From Hofstenia miamia (taxonomy: Eukaryota > Xenacoelomorpha > Acoela > Hofsteniidae): a stretch of 32,977 bases of DNA. The position numbers were made by a program, and so were the translations under genes. The DNA lies in NCBI GenBank assembly GCA_900660155.1, contig CABFPE010001482.1, forward strand, positions 1-32,977. The letters are read 5' to 3'. Shown here piece by piece: positions 19,076 to 30,243 of this stretch. Numbering within the stretch: position 1 is the stretch's first letter; each line of letters opens with the position of its first letter. The notes below the pieces were generated by a model, which saw only the letters and a list, made by a program, of their open reading frames with translations, had not been told where the DNA came from and made no database searches.

Positions 19076-19365
19076 GTTGTAGTAATAATTAATATATAAT
19101 AATAATCTGCGAAACAATGAACTACAGTGCTGAACCAATCCAAACATGAATTTACTGGTGTACAAAAACATTGATAACAATCTAATGAATTACATAACAA
19201 AAGCAAAAATGCAAATGTTAATGAAAAACACGTGCTCAAAATGTAGAGCAAGTTAGGGGCAAGCATGAAATTGAAAAAATTCAAAATTGCCGACCAATGC
19301 AAAACCGGGTACATGAAACAGCAAAAACAAATGTGAAAAAGCAACAAATATACTTAAAAATGATA

Positions 19366-20081
19366 CATGTAATATATTAAATAATCAAATTAAATATAAA
19401 TGTAATAAACAAACAAGAGCCGCCAGACAACAAGAAATACTACTTGCACAGTCACAAAAATTACTAGCAATCGCGAAAAAGTATGCCGCCAATTTAAGAA
19501 ACACATCCTAAAGAATTTTCAAAAGGATGCGACAAATATAAACAATTATTTACTAGCCTGTGGGTAAAATTGCACTCAGTTGAAAAGGTCAATAGAGTGG
19601 GAATTTAAAAAACATCTCCAAGGGCAAAAGATGACAAATTTAAGAAAGATGAGGTGTTTCCCCGTGAACAGGTCTCAAGGGAAACAATTTACTATAAAAG
19701 CGTGAAACATTTTCAAGGAAAAACTGCACAAGATAGTATTAAACATTTAAAATATTCTACATGCAATATATTAAATAATCAAATTAAATCAAAATGTAAT
19801 AAACAAACAAGAGCCGCCAGACAACAAGAAATACTACTTGCACAGTCACAAAAATTACTAGCAATCGCGAAAAAGTATGCCGCCAATTTAAGAAACACAT
19901 CCTAAAGAATTTTCAAAAGGATGCGACAAATATAAACAATTATTTACTAGCCTGTGGGTAAAATTGCACTCAGTTGAAAAGGTCAATAGAGTGGGAATTT
20001 AAAAAACATCTCCAAGGGCAAAAGATGACAAATTTAAGAAAGATGAGGTGTTTCCCCGTGAACAGGTCTCAAGGGAAACAA
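19366..20081. repeat. Direct repeat (two ~322-bp units, 394-bp period) downstream of copy B
   Basis: The units at about 19366-19687 and 19760-20081 are nearly identical, including the hairpin at 19656-19685 and 20050-20079. Each reads on the plus strand through a short frame ending AANLRNTS and TAA. The frame of the second unit is open for about 100 codons back through the hairpin, with ATG at 19653-19655. The peptide is Lys/Gln/Ala-rich and unrecognised, and I do not call it a gene. The block matches parts of the copy A flank at 1-300 and marks the element's 3' zone. Confidence 0.8.
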
Positions 20082-20192
20082 GAAGAAAATCGAAAACAAT
20101 GCAGAATGGTAATCAACAAAATGGAAAGGACATAATGGAGATCAACAAAAGCTAAATTTTCACTCAGTTGAAAAGGTCAAATTAAAATTGAA

Positions 20193-20429
20193 CTAGTTCT
20201 CACGTGGAACAGTGAGTTCTCCACATATACCCATAGTAGTCCCAGCATATTCTTCCCTTAAAATTGAACCAATCTCAGCACATCTTTGTATATTTGGCCG
20301 ATGCTCACGAATTACACTCTGTCACTGAAACTCTAAATCTCGTCTTTGCTCAATGTTTTCTCTTGAATCATAGTCTCCTGAAAAACCTGTGATATATGCA
20401 TACAGAGCCCAAGGACGATGATGTATTGG
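20193..20429 (-). pseudogene. Copy B remnant of the GIY-YIG C-terminus, out of frame
   Basis: Downstream of the deletion junction the sequence still matches copy A 308-544 at the nucleotide level, including the LEFQW region and the final ELTVPRE stretch before TAG at 20193-20195. It is out of frame with the upstream gene. The missing 55 bp correspond to copy A 545-599, which encode the helix after KYVGETCN with the Arg-rich RRRL segment. Confidence 0.85.
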
Positions 20430-23400
20430 TTACAAGTTTCACCAACATATTTCAATTCTGTATTTCTAGTGCTCACTAACAAATAACAATAACCAGCAAG
20501 TTGTGATGGAAGCTCTCGATGAAATGGATTAAAAATGTGATGCCTTTGTTCAATAACACGATTAACATTTTCATCACCTGAACACAAAAAAGGGCGCGCA
20601 ATTTTCGACATAACTTCATCTGTATAACAATCCCATTGTGATGTCTTTGCGGCAAGGGTACTAATAGCTAACAATGTGTCTGGCTTTGCTCCAACTAATG
20701 TTAAACCTTGTAAGCATTTTACTCTTGATAATACAACAAGCAATTGTTCCTTTAGCCATAATTTGTATTTTGAATGAACTAGAGAAAACTGTGTTGCTAT
20801 GTTGGGAATAGTGTTCCCAATTACTTTATGAATAGTAGCAGCAACATAGTGTTTTAGAGGAAACTGCGTTCGTCTAGCAATTGTTTGTCGCCTTATTGAA
20901 CAAGCTCTAGTAGTGATTTTACGAATTACAACCTCTTGACAATTTCCCAAAATTTCATGTGTTAGAATTCTGGTACCTGGCGGCGGAAATTTCACTGTTA
21001 TAGAAGATTCTGAGCGATTAAAGGATTCAACAATACATAACTGACATCGAGTAAAATTTTTGGTTTGATCATTATAAGTTGCTCTCATTATAACACCTTT
21101 ATAAATTAATAATTCTTGGTTTTCTAATAGATTACGATTAATAAATGAAATTAAACTGGTATCAGGTTCAGTCCAAACATGGCCACCATCTTTACTGATT
21201 TCATCAACTGCTTGGCAACAGAAAATTTCATTATCACTTAAATTGGATCGAACATTTCGATGATAACTTTCAACTGCTTCCTTTTCAGCACTTGTCTTAC
21301 CAAATACTCGTAAAACATTTGAATCAGAAAGATTATTCCACATGGGTACAAAATTACAATTTAATGATATAGCAGAAGAGATTTCATTTACTTGATCATC
21401 ATTCAAGCGACTCCTTCTTAAATAGTCCATACATTTTTTAAGATTACTATCTGCTGCACTGCGAACATAATGTAATAATTTAAAAACCTTAAAGTTAGTT
21501 AATAATAAAGGACTATTCCAAATCAATGAACCATTTACAGGCGGCAGCTGTTTATGATCACCAGAGGCCAAAACAAGAACACCACCCCACGGTGATTTAT
21601 TACATTTCACATGCTGCAATACTAGGTTAATAATTTCATACAACTCAGCACTAATTAATCCGATTTCTTCAATGGCAATTAATTCAAGTCGTTGTACATA
21701 CGCAAGTTTTAAAGGATCAGAAATCAAACGACTTATTGTAGATTGCGCCAAGCTTTGTACAGAGATATTTGGTGATCTTTCATCAACTGGAATTGGAAAC
21801 AACAAATGAATGTGTGCACCTCCGAATTCAGTAGATTTTTCGCCTGAAATAGAAGTAAAGATTGCATTTACACCTCTTGCGACTGCATAAGCAACTGCAG
21901 TTTTCAAAACATGAGTTTTACCTGAACGTGGAGGGCCACACAAAATCTTACCAAAAACAAATGTATTAATACCAGATAGAAACTCATCAATTGAATTTTT
22001 AAACTCTTTTAAAGCTTCACTTTGCTCAATAAATGACTCAAGTGATTGATTGTCAGCACGCTTAATACACGGAGTCCAGCTAATAGCATTACCTTCCAAT
22101 AAGTCAACTTTACTTGGTATTTCAAAAATATCATTTTTTGACAACAAAAACTCACACAATGTGTTACGGCGGTCCATCAACAATGTATTTAATTTTTCTG
22201 AAGCTTCTTCTTGAAGATTTCTTAACAAAACAACAGGAGTTGCATTAAAGACCAACTGTTTTTCAACTATTGTACTATAAAACAATTCGAATGCATTTTT
22301 GAAAAGTCTATCAAAATTTTTTGAACCACCTGGAGTGAATTTTAACTCCTCAAGTACATACTTGCGAGTCAATTCATATGGGTCATTAAAGCCAAACCGT
22401 TCAAAGGCTTCAATGATTGAGCCACATTCAAATAAATCGATTTCTGTAATGTATTCTGTCATACTTAACAAAATATGAATTAAAAAACGTGATGGATTAT
22501 TTGGCAAAACTCTAGGCAAAACAGGAACAGCACAATCTTTGCCAACATCAATAAAGCGATTGACCACAGAAGGGTCATTAATAGAATCAAGTACAAGCGT
22601 AATATTGTCAATTACCTGATTTTTGTCAGCATCATCTGAAATTCGGGCAGAGAGATATGCATCTACCTCCTGAATTGCTGACTCACGGACTTTGATTAAA
22701 CCACCTTCTCCATCAATCCATGGAGATTGCATATAATCAACTTTTAAATGCTTCTCATGTGGACTGATAACAATGTTATTAACTTTCTCAGCTTTTAACT
22801 GAGTGCGTGTAAACCAGGCAAAATATTGCTTAGGATTGCCTATGACTGTCAACTCAGGTGGCCTAATGCCAAATTCCGTAATTTTATCCCGAGAATAATT
22901 TGAAACATCCCGATCACTTAAGAGAAGTTTTTGATTGTGATTAAAGCATCTATTTTGCGGCAAATTTAGCACGTCTTCTCTAACACGACAAGCTTCTGAT
23001 TTGACATTACCAGCATTACCAGAAAATTCTTTTTGTCTTAAAACAACAACACCAGGTCTGCACTCCATTGGCAGAGTAGACACATGAATGAACTCAGTAT
23101 TCTTAACAACATATGGCAAATCAAACAACCACCAGATAGATTCACAATTTGACAGTGATCTACCACTTGGACCTTTGTGGACGGCATTATCATTAATTTT
23201 GACACCAGTAATTTTATTATTTTTTACAGCATCAACTTCAGCTTCAATTTCGTCTTCGGTGAGAGCTTTAAATTTAATTTTAGCACGTTCCTCTACACCT
23301 GCAGCATACTTTGCAAGGTAGCGGGCAACATTCACATCACTACAGATGAGAAGATTGCTACTGCTTAAAGTTAACGCAAACAAAAAAGGATTTGTTGGAC

Positions 23401-26400
23401 AAAAATGTTCATGTCTAGAAGCAGGGTAAGTATATTTCCCAGTACGAAGTTCGGCACAAATTTCATAAAAATCAAAGTCTAGGACCTTAACATCACCAAA
23501 TTTCGAGTATCGACCGAAATAACCTGCTAAATTGCATTTTACCAAAAGCTTCCAGACATCATCTGAGTGTTGCAGGTCAAACTTTTCAAAAGCATAATCA
23601 TTTGAATAATAACGTGGAACTCGACACACTTTTTTACCATCTCTAATTTTTTTTTGACAGCGATACCTTGCTTTTTCGCATGAATGTGTTTGAATTGCAG
23701 AAACCTTAGAAGTAAAACTAACGAAATCATTATTTCCTACTAAAGGAAAAATACCCATTTCATGAAATTGATGAAAAACATTATTGACACATGCTGATTG
23801 ACCAGCAACCTTAAATTTCACCTCGTTTGAATTCTTGTCATTGTTTGCACACCAAACAAGAGCATGAATATGAGGTAGATTCCCTTGTGAGTCTTGAAAC
23901 TCATACCTATACCATAATTTTTTAATTTTACCTAGTGGCTGTTCATCCGATTTCTCTATAAATTCCATCAAATAATGGGAAGCTCTCTCCCAAGCTAACG
24001 TAATCTCAACCATGGCGGACTGTACTTTCATTTTAGTGTATTCATCTTGTGATATACCCGAAATTACATATTGCTCCCAATTTTCATTTGTCCATTTTTT
24101 CACAGCTTCAAAAATAGGTTTTATACCAGGATGTTCTGATTGATTGCAAGTCAAAGTTAAAAAGTAAGTTGGAGATTCATTTGCAATCAAATGTGAAAGT
24201 TCATTTACACATTTTCGAGAATCAGCAACTTCAAAAGGAAGAATTGCTTCTTGGTCACCAACCATAACTTGATTTCTGTTATCAGTGACTTCTTCAAACC
24301 CTCGAGTTAGAACAATACGAGTTGGTTTACTAGACAAATGTAAATTGAAAATAACATCAAATGCATACTGAATGTATCTTGGATCCGTGGATGTCAAAAG
24401 TTCAGCATTAGCAATACGCGACAGAATTTGTTCTTTAATCCCAGCAAAACCTAATTTAGAATTTTCAGAAGTTCTTTTATACAAAAATTTAGGAATTGCA
24501 CCAGTCACACTTCCGTCATGATTCATGTGCCAAAATATACTCGTAAAGAGCATTCCTTCAGGATAAACAATTGGAATAGACTTTCCTTTACATGTAGAAA
24601 CGATGTTTTCAAAAAAACGTCTTGCGGCAATTGTGGAATGAATTTTTTGTTGCTTACGGAAAAGTAATCCAATGTTTTGATTTAACAGCACATGCCCATC
24701 AATATAATTTGTTTTTGCAAAAACTGCAACATCACCAGCATTAGAAAAAACGAGAGGTTGAAGTTCTTCTTCATCTGTTTCATTGCCATCAATACCTCCA
24801 AAAGTCAAAAAATTTTCAAAAGGTTGAGCAGCATTTTCACGTTCCATTTCCATGTCTGTATCAACAACATCTTCATTTACAACATCTGACAAAATTGAAC
24901 TTGATGGACGTGGCTGAGTGCGCATATTTTGAATAACAACAGGCCGAGGTACAACATTCACATGAAACTCACTGCTATATGCAGATAAGATGTCATTACT
25001 ATGTTTTCTACACAAACCCGCAAAGCAGTCTTCCCGCGGACAAGAATACATCAACTTCAAATTACAAGGAGCATATGGCCCAATGTTTAAATCAGAATCC
25101 AATAAACTAGCTTGAATTTCTCGTGAATAACAACATTTTTTGTCTGAACAAGCTTTTTCTCGAATTAAATGTATATGATGTACATTACAAGACATAATAG
25201 TTTGGCCTCCAATGTAGGACATGTAATTTGATTTTAACTTTTCGAAACTAACGTTTTCAACAGCAATATACATAACAATACGCCAATTTCGGCGTGTTAT
25301 CTCACAGATATCGTTTTCACATTTTACTGGCAGACAACCATGCTTTAACTGCCACCATTTTATACATTCAATATCTGAATCTGAATAAACATGTCTATAA
25401 TTATTATGAGAATTAGAAATTGATGCAATTGCAAATAACTTATCATTACAAACAATAACTTTAGGAAGAGGCGCAGCTTGCCTCATACTTGATAAGCTTT
25501 CTGTAGTATATAACACAATGCAATTAACAGCAGAAACATCAGCTTCTGCAAAATGATCATTTAGAAAAACAAGTAAATTATTGCGGCGGCGGCATTTTAG
25601 TGTAACTGTAAATGGTACAGTACCCAACATATATGCTACATCCTCAAAAATACATGAATTATCAGTAGCAGAACTGATAAACAATTTACAAATTTGCTCA
25701 AGTAATTTTGGTGAAACATAAATACCAGGATTATTACTTTTTCTTTTGAAAACATTTTGATAAAAATACAGCACACATGCTTTCAACCAATTATGGGTAA
25801 TATTTTGACTAATGTCTTTGAAAGACAAGGATGTACTTTGGAAAAGTACAATAAATAAATTATAGCAAAGATTATATATAAACGATTGATGTGAAAATTT
25901 AAAATTTGGCTGGTATGGCATAGAACAAAATCCATTAGAATCAAAACTTAAAATGACCCGAGAGGGGAGCTCAATAACGAGATTAGGATTTACGCGATTT
26001 ATTGATGGCCCTTGGTTTTCAAATAAATCACATTCAATTTGACTTTGATTAAGAGCAATATTGTGGGATCCATTTTCATCAACATCACTATTATTAAAAG
26101 AAACCATAGCTTCGTCTAAATTTTCACTGGGCAAACTTAAACATGACTTGTTTACATTAATTTTAACAGTACAATTACCAGTAGAGAGAGCAATAGAGTC
26201 AATTAGGCTAACATTCGTTGACCCTTCTAACGACTTTTCAACATCAGCACTTGAAATTATAACATGTGGGTTTACGAAAAAATCAGGAGCATCTTCAGGA
26301 AAATCAATTCCTGCACGAGATGCAACATTTTCTCTTACATCAGGTCTATGTTGTAGAATCAAATTTTCTGATAGCATTTGAATATGTGAATGCTTATCAA

Positions 26401-27355
26401 AGCGCGGCTTGTTTGATAAACTGCATGAACTGAGACCTGAGTAGCCACCACGTTCCTCATACAATTTCCAGCTGTGTGTGGCATAGCCAACTTTACCCGG
26501 ATGTAATACATGCGAATGAATTGTAGCTGGACCTAATCGGTCTGCATGTGGCGAAGGAATTGTTTCTATAACAGGGTTTCGAGGAACATGAACAAGTTTT
26601 AAATTTGAACCTTTAGTGTGCATTTTGCAAGTTAGTATACACAAACCATGCTCAATATCATAACACAAAGACGGATTAACATGAATTGATCCTAACACCG
26701 TTATATTACCCCTGCTCCAATCTTCACGGAGCCCTTGAAAATTTGCCTGATAATTAGCTTTAAAATGCTTATAAGAAGGATCAAACTTTGGCAAATAATG
26801 ACAAAATTGAATTTTACCTGCTCTTTCAATAAATTCATGTTCACCCATAGGGCATTTTACTGTTCGAGCTGGGTACTGATTTAAACATTTAACAAAATCG
26901 ACGGCTTTATAAGTACCCATTAATGCTTTAAAATTGATAATATCCTTCGTGACATCAATAAATAAAGGGGGAGTGCTTAAACATTCCTTAATGCAATTCG
27001 GCAGCTGAAAATTAATATGTTGCCAATTTAACCGCAGAGTTGCAGGAATACATTGCCAAAATTTTTTGGCTAAATTTTCAGACAAATTTTCGCAACATTT
27101 AAAAAGAAATGTGTACAGTGCAGAGCACCATCCGACATTCCAATTGCATTGTTTGGTTTGAACGAAGGCAGCACAAAATTCACATAAAGTTATAGAAGTC
27201 ATACCATGCAGATCCTTTGCTTTAAATGCAAGACAATGATGAAATACTACGGACTCGATTTGTACCTCTTGAAGTGAAACATGCGCACGTCGACATCCAT
27301 AACAATCATCAACATTAGAAGGAATATCAGTCACAACACATAATGGTTCAACATC
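20333..27355 (-). CDS. Copy B transposase exon 4: Rep-Pif1, C-terminus frameshifted
   Basis: The exon opens after acceptor AG at 27356-27357 and reads 2,340 codons without a stop. Numbered from the predicted exon-1 Met: Cys/His-rich region to about 1,100; Rep motif 1 YFLTLTCNQ near 1135; HUH motif LPHIHALVW near 1231; two-tyrosine YLAKY near 1417; Walker A GPPRSGKT near 1878; GDHKQLPP near 2003; VVLSRV near 2278; start of GIY-YIG (GYCYLL, KYVGETCN) near 2359. A 55-bp deletion at 20429/20430 then shifts the frame, leaving about 30 unrelated residues and a premature stop. The original stop frame would end at TAG 20193-20195. The protein would act in the nucleus as a rolling-circle nickase-helicase lacking its end nuclease. 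Confidence 0.9.
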   Translation of the reverse strand, partial: DVEPLCVVTDIPSNVDDCYGCRRAHVSLQEVQIESVVFHHCLAFKAKDLHGMTSITLCEFCAAFVQTKQCNWNVGWCSALYTFLFKCCENLSENLAKKFWQCIPATLRLNWQHINFQLPNCIKECLSTPPLFIDVTKDIINFKALMGTYKAVDFVKCLNQYPARTVKCPMGEHEFIERAGKIQFCHYLPKFDPSYKHFKANYQANFQGLREDWSRGNITVLGSIHVNPSLCYDIEHGLCILTCKMHTKGSNLKLVHVPRNPVIETIPSPHADRLGPATIHSHVLHPGKVGYATHSWKLYEERGGYSGLSSCSLSNKPRFDKHSHIQMLSENLILQHRPDVRENVASRAGIDFPEDAPDFFVNPHVIISSADVEKSLEGSTNVSLIDSIALSTGNCTVKINVNKSCLSLPSENLDEAMVSFNNSDVDENGSHNIALNQSQIECDLFENQGPSINRVNPNLVIELPSRVILSFDSNGFCSMPYQPNFKFSHQSFIYNLCYNLFIVLFQSTSLSFKDISQNITHNWLKACVLYFYQNVFKRKSNNPGIYVSPKLLEQICKLFISSATDNSCIFEDVAYMLGTVPFTVTLKCRRRNNLLVFLNDHFAEADVSAVNCIVLYTTESLSSMRQAAPLPKVIVCNDKLFAIASISNSHNNYRHVYSDSDIECIKWWQLKHGCLPVKCENDICEITRRNWRIVMYIAVENVSFEKLKSNYMSYIGGQTIMSCNVHHIHLIREKACSDKKCCYSREIQASLLDSDLNIGPYAPCNLKLMYSCPREDCFAGLCRKHSNDILSAYSSEFHVNVVPRPVVIQNMRTQPRPSSSILSDVVNEDVVDTDMEMERENAAQPFENFLTFGGIDGNETDEEELQPLVFSNAGDVAVFAKTNYIDGHVLLNQNIGLLFRKQQKIHSTIAARRFFENIVSTCKGKSIPIVYPEGMLFTSIFWHMNHDGSVTGAIPKFLYKRTSENSKLGFAGIKEQILSRIANAELLTSTDPRYIQYAFDVIFNLHLSSKPTRIVLTRGFEEVTDNRNQVMVGDQEAILPFEVADSRKCVNELSHLIANESPTYFLTLTCNQSEHPGIKPIFEAVKKWTNENWEQYVISGISQDEYTKMKVQSAMVEITLAWERASHYLMEFIEKSDEQPLGKIKKLWYRYEFQDSQGNLPHIHALVWCANNDKNSNEVKFKVAGQSACVNNVFHQFHEMGIFPLVGNNDFVSFTSKVSAIQTHSCEKARYRCQKKIRDGKKVCRVPRYYSNDYAFEKFDLQHSDDVWKLLVKCNLAGYFGRYSKFGDVKVLDFDFYEICAELRTGKYTYPASRHEHFCPTNPFLFALTLSSSNLLICSDVNVARYLAKYAAGVEERAKIKFKALTEDEIEAEVDAVKNNKITGVKINDNAVHKGPSGRSLSNCESIWWLFDLPYVVKNTEFIHVSTLPMECRPGVVVLRQKEFSGNAGNVKSEACRVREDVLNLPQNRCFNHNQKLLLSDRDVSNYSRDKITEFGIRPPELTVIGNPKQYFAWFTRTQLKAEKVNNIVISPHEKHLKVDYMQSPWIDGEGGLIKVRESAIQEVDAYLSARISDDADKNQVIDNITLVLDSINDPSVVNRFIDVGKDCAVPVLPRVLPNNPSRFLIHILLSMTEYITEIDLFECGSIIEAFERFGFNDPYELTRKYVLEELKFTPGGSKNFDRLFKNAFELFYSTIVEKQLVFNATPVVLLRNLQEEASEKLNTLLMDRRNTLCEFLLSKNDIFEIPSKVDLLEGNAISWTPCIKRADNQSLESFIEQSEALKEFKNSIDEFLSGINTFVFGKILCGPPRSGKTHVLKTAVAYAVARGVNAIFTSISGEKSTEFGGAHIHLLFPIPVDERSPNISVQSLAQSTISRLISDPLKLAYVQRLELIAIEEIGLISAELYEIINLVLQHVKCNKSPWGGVLVLASGDHKQLPPVNGSLIWNSPLLLTNFKVFKLLHYVRSAADSNLKKCMDYLRRSRLNDDQVNEISSAISLNCNFVPMWNNLSDSNVLRVFGKTSAEKEAVESYHRNVRSNLSDNEIFCCQAVDEISKDGGHVWTEPDTSLISFINRNLLENQELLIYKGVIMRATYNDQTKNFTRCQLCIVESFNRSESSITVKFPPPGTRILTHEILGNCQEVVIRKITTRACSIRRQTIARRTQFPLKHYVAATIHKVIGNTIPNIATQFSLVHSKYKLWLKEQLLVVLSRVKCLQGLTLVGAKPDTLLAISTLAAKTSQWDCYTDEVMSKIARPFLCSGDENVNRVIEQRHHIFNPFHRELPSQLAGYCYLLVSTRNTELKYVGETCNQYIIVLGLCMHISQVFQETMIQEKTLSKDEI

Positions 27356-29417
27356 CTAATGATTAAGATCAGAAAAAATAAACAATGAATTCCTTAATAA
27401 ATAGCAATAATTACATACCAAATTATACATCCTTAAGCAACATTATGTAGAATGATAAATGCATTAAATAGTCTTATAGATACTCAAGGTAACGAAATCG
27501 AAACAAATAAAAAATCAAAAGTTCGGATCAAAGCTTAAATGAACTTAATACGAATTTTCGCTATTTAAAGTATTAAAACAATTCGAATGGTTGTTTCACG
27601 ATTGGAGAGGTTAGGATTAAACAATAATATACAGACTGGCCAACCTATTTCCATCTGCAGGAAAAAGAACCTACTTATTCCTCTACGACCTAATGCAAAT
27701 ATTGCGGGTTAACAGATTAATACATTATTTCAGTTCGTTTTTCTATGTGCAAGGAAATCATCAGATTGCAAAGAAATTATATTAATATTATAACCACCAA
27801 TATTATTCGAATGTTCTACAAAAATATAAAAATACATCATGTGAAGGATCCATGCACATTATTTTAAATCAAATATAAATATAGTAACACAATTGATTCA
27901 ATTTCAAACATCAATACATAGAAACTTAACATTTTGAAGTAAATAAAAAAATAAAATTACAAAGCAAACATTCATTTTAAAACCTTAATAGAATAAAGCA
28001 AATATATCTTATCAAGAAATAATACATCAAAGATGTTATTGATCCCTAACAACTCTAAACAAAAATTGTACATCAATATATTTACTCTAGAATTTTGTAA
28101 CAACAATATATTTAACTTAGTATTTTGTAAGAAAATGCGATCGAAACAATGACACAAAAAGATTGAAATCCATGATAGATTGAAAAGTATTTAATACATA
28201 TACACTATAATGACAGACAACTAGAGAACGACTACTTTGAATTCTTTATAATGGTTATCAAAGAAATTGACATTCAATAACAATATCAGATTCAATATAA
28301 TAGCTTTAAGGCAAACAAAAACTGTAGAACTAACAAATATACGCAATCTAAGTGGATTAAAACAATTTGAAAGTAGTTTCAATTTTGCATAGTAACCATT
28401 TGAAACATCAATACATTCTAGTTAAACAATTTGCTATGAAAAAAGGAATGAAGCTAAGCCAACAGATGATTTATACATTGATCGATTAAAAATATTTCAT
28501 ATCCATATACTATAACACAATACCAAAAAAATTATAACTTTGTACTCTTAATAACGATAATTTTTATGAAATAACTACATGGAATTGCGAAGCAAAAATA
28601 ATATCGGATTCAAAATAATAGCTCGAAAGTCAACAAAAAAGACGACTCACGCAACTTGATGTATTAAAACTGTTTGAAAGCCGCTTCAAAATTGCATAGA
28701 TAATCATTTAACAATAAAACTCTAATACTTTAACAAGAAATACATATTTAAAAGAATAATATTGTACAGTAATCCTATTGATTCCTTCAACATCAAATAC
28801 ATTGAGAATTAAATATTTTCTAAGAAAAAATTATTGAAATTTTTATACAAATAGATCGAAACATTGATCGTTCAAACATTTATGATATATAAAAACTCTA
28901 TAATATAATATATGAACATAAATATAATACGCATTTTGATTTAACAATAAAAAACAAATGAAGCAGGTTTGTAATAGGAATAGCTGTCCATTTATATAAA
29001 TGAATTATGTTTTTTATTAATTTTAATTATAGATAAATTGTTGCTAGGCAACAGAAATAATATCAAAAGGACATTGGGATTGCGATTTACAATGAACAAA
29101 ATGAACTATAACTTAAGTGCTATATTGAGATATGATCAATATTTGTAAAATTTATATTTAGTTGCTATTTTCGTTTTTGATTTGTAGAAATAAATAGAAT
29201 ATTGCGGCAGGCTTCTGTATTAAAATTGATAGAATGAACAAAATATTTAATCAAGTTGCTGATGCGGATTATTAGCTGAGTTCATCTTTTTATAATTAAA
29301 AATTACTAATTTAACGTAAATTATCACTATTTTAAAAGACATGGGAACACACAACACAAATAAATTGTTTCAGACTTCAAAAATTACTAGATAAAATTAT
29401 GTAGAAAACTAGCTTAC
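27356..29417 (-). other. Intron 3 of copy B transposase gene
   Basis: This 2,062-nt intron runs from donor GTAAGC to acceptor ATCATTAG. It matches copy A intron 3 closely next to exon 4, then with many indels. It lacks copy A's 101-bp duplication. No gene is seen within it. Confidence 0.7.
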
Positions 29418-29459
29418 CTCAACTGCAGTTTCAGCAATGGGAAGAGAATCAAAATTCAT
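29418..29459 (-). CDS. Copy B exon 3 (14 codons)
   Basis: Acceptor TTTTTTAG, 42 nt, then GAG and donor GTAAGC. It encodes MNFDSLPIAETAVE, phase 0. The ATG at its start is a T/M substitution relative to copy A, not a likely initiator. Length and splice sites match copy A exon 3. Confidence 0.75.
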
Positions 29460-29618
29460 CTAAAAAATACAAGTTTAAGATGATGGAAAACGTTGGAATT
29501 TATTTATAGCTAAATAATCAAATATTAACAAAAAGAAAGTCGATGCAATAACTATTGAAAAATATTATATATATAATTCATTTTTTAAGTGCTTAAAATT
29601 TTAGTGAAAATTGCATAC

Positions 29619-29666
29619 CTCAACTGCAGCAGTTGAAGTTTCATCTGGTGGGGGGGAAACATCATT
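29619..29666 (-). CDS. Copy B exon 2 (16 codons)
   Basis: It is identical in sequence to copy A exon 2, with acceptor CTTTTAG and donor GTATGC. It encodes NDVSPPPDETSTAAVE. Flanking introns are 254 nt and 159 nt. Confidence 0.77.
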
Positions 29667-29920
29667 CTAAAAGCATTAATACTTACGGAAAATTAATAAA
29701 TGTTACTAATAAATAAGAGCAAAACAAAACTTTAGTGCACGCTAATGCTTCATGAGCATCATTCTAAAAAAACAATTACTAACCAATAAATATTACTTAA
29801 CTAATATTAATTACTCAATTATAATATCTATCATGTCAACAGTTTGAATTCGATTTTCTTGACATAAAACAACTACTTACAGCTAATAGAAAATTTAAAT
29901 AATAAATCATGTTAACTCAC

Positions 29921-30043
29921 GGGATCAACACTAACTAGTGCTTCAATTGGTGCTACACGAGCGACAGACATTCGAAGTTTTTTTCTGCATCTTTTGCAGA
30001 GTTCTTCGTTCTTACGTTTTAAATGCGTACAAGTGTTATTCAT
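29921..30043 (-). CDS. Copy B exon 1: transposase N-terminus (41 codons)
   Basis: ATG at 30041-30043 opens 41 codons ending at donor GTGAGT. The peptide is basic, with Cys5, His7, Cys16, Cys19 and a KRCRKK cluster. The second half (RMSVARVAPIEALVS) differs markedly from copy A. A 70-bp piece of this exon is duplicated exactly at 10609-10678. The ATG is the first after the TATA box. Confidence 0.78.
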
Positions 30044-30084
30044 TTTTAGACTCTAGAGTCCAGCCGAATAAGCCTGCACATGGC

Positions 30085-30092
30085 TATTTATA
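30085..30092 (-). promoter_or_regulatory. TATA box of copy B transposase gene
   Basis: TATAAATA on the minus strand is 42-49 nt upstream of the ATG, exactly as in copy A. The leader between box and ATG is the same in both copies. Confidence 0.7.
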
Positions 30093-30115
30093 CTTGCTGG
30101 CATATTGAGGCCAAT

Positions 30116-30243
30116 TATTGACCAATGAGCGCTCACAAAATGCTTATCGCTACGGGAAGCTACATGGGTAATCAGCATTGAGGTCAATGAGTGCTCATGA
30201 GCTGCTTAACGCTACGGGACGCTACTTGAGTAATCAGCAGCTC
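30116..30243. repeat. Subterminal short direct repeats upstream of copy B promoter
   Basis: caatgagygctca occurs at about 30123 and 30185, CGCTACGGGA at 30148-30157 and 30210-30219, and gtaatcagca at about 30168 and 30230. The same motifs occur in copy A in a different order and number, so the array has been rearranged while its units were kept. Confidence 0.7.

Noticed and set aside
18964..19347. Minus-strand 127-codon frame
   Set aside because: It runs through the 38-39-bp minisatellite and AT-rich sequence, with repeated EITPV peptides and no domain or splice support.
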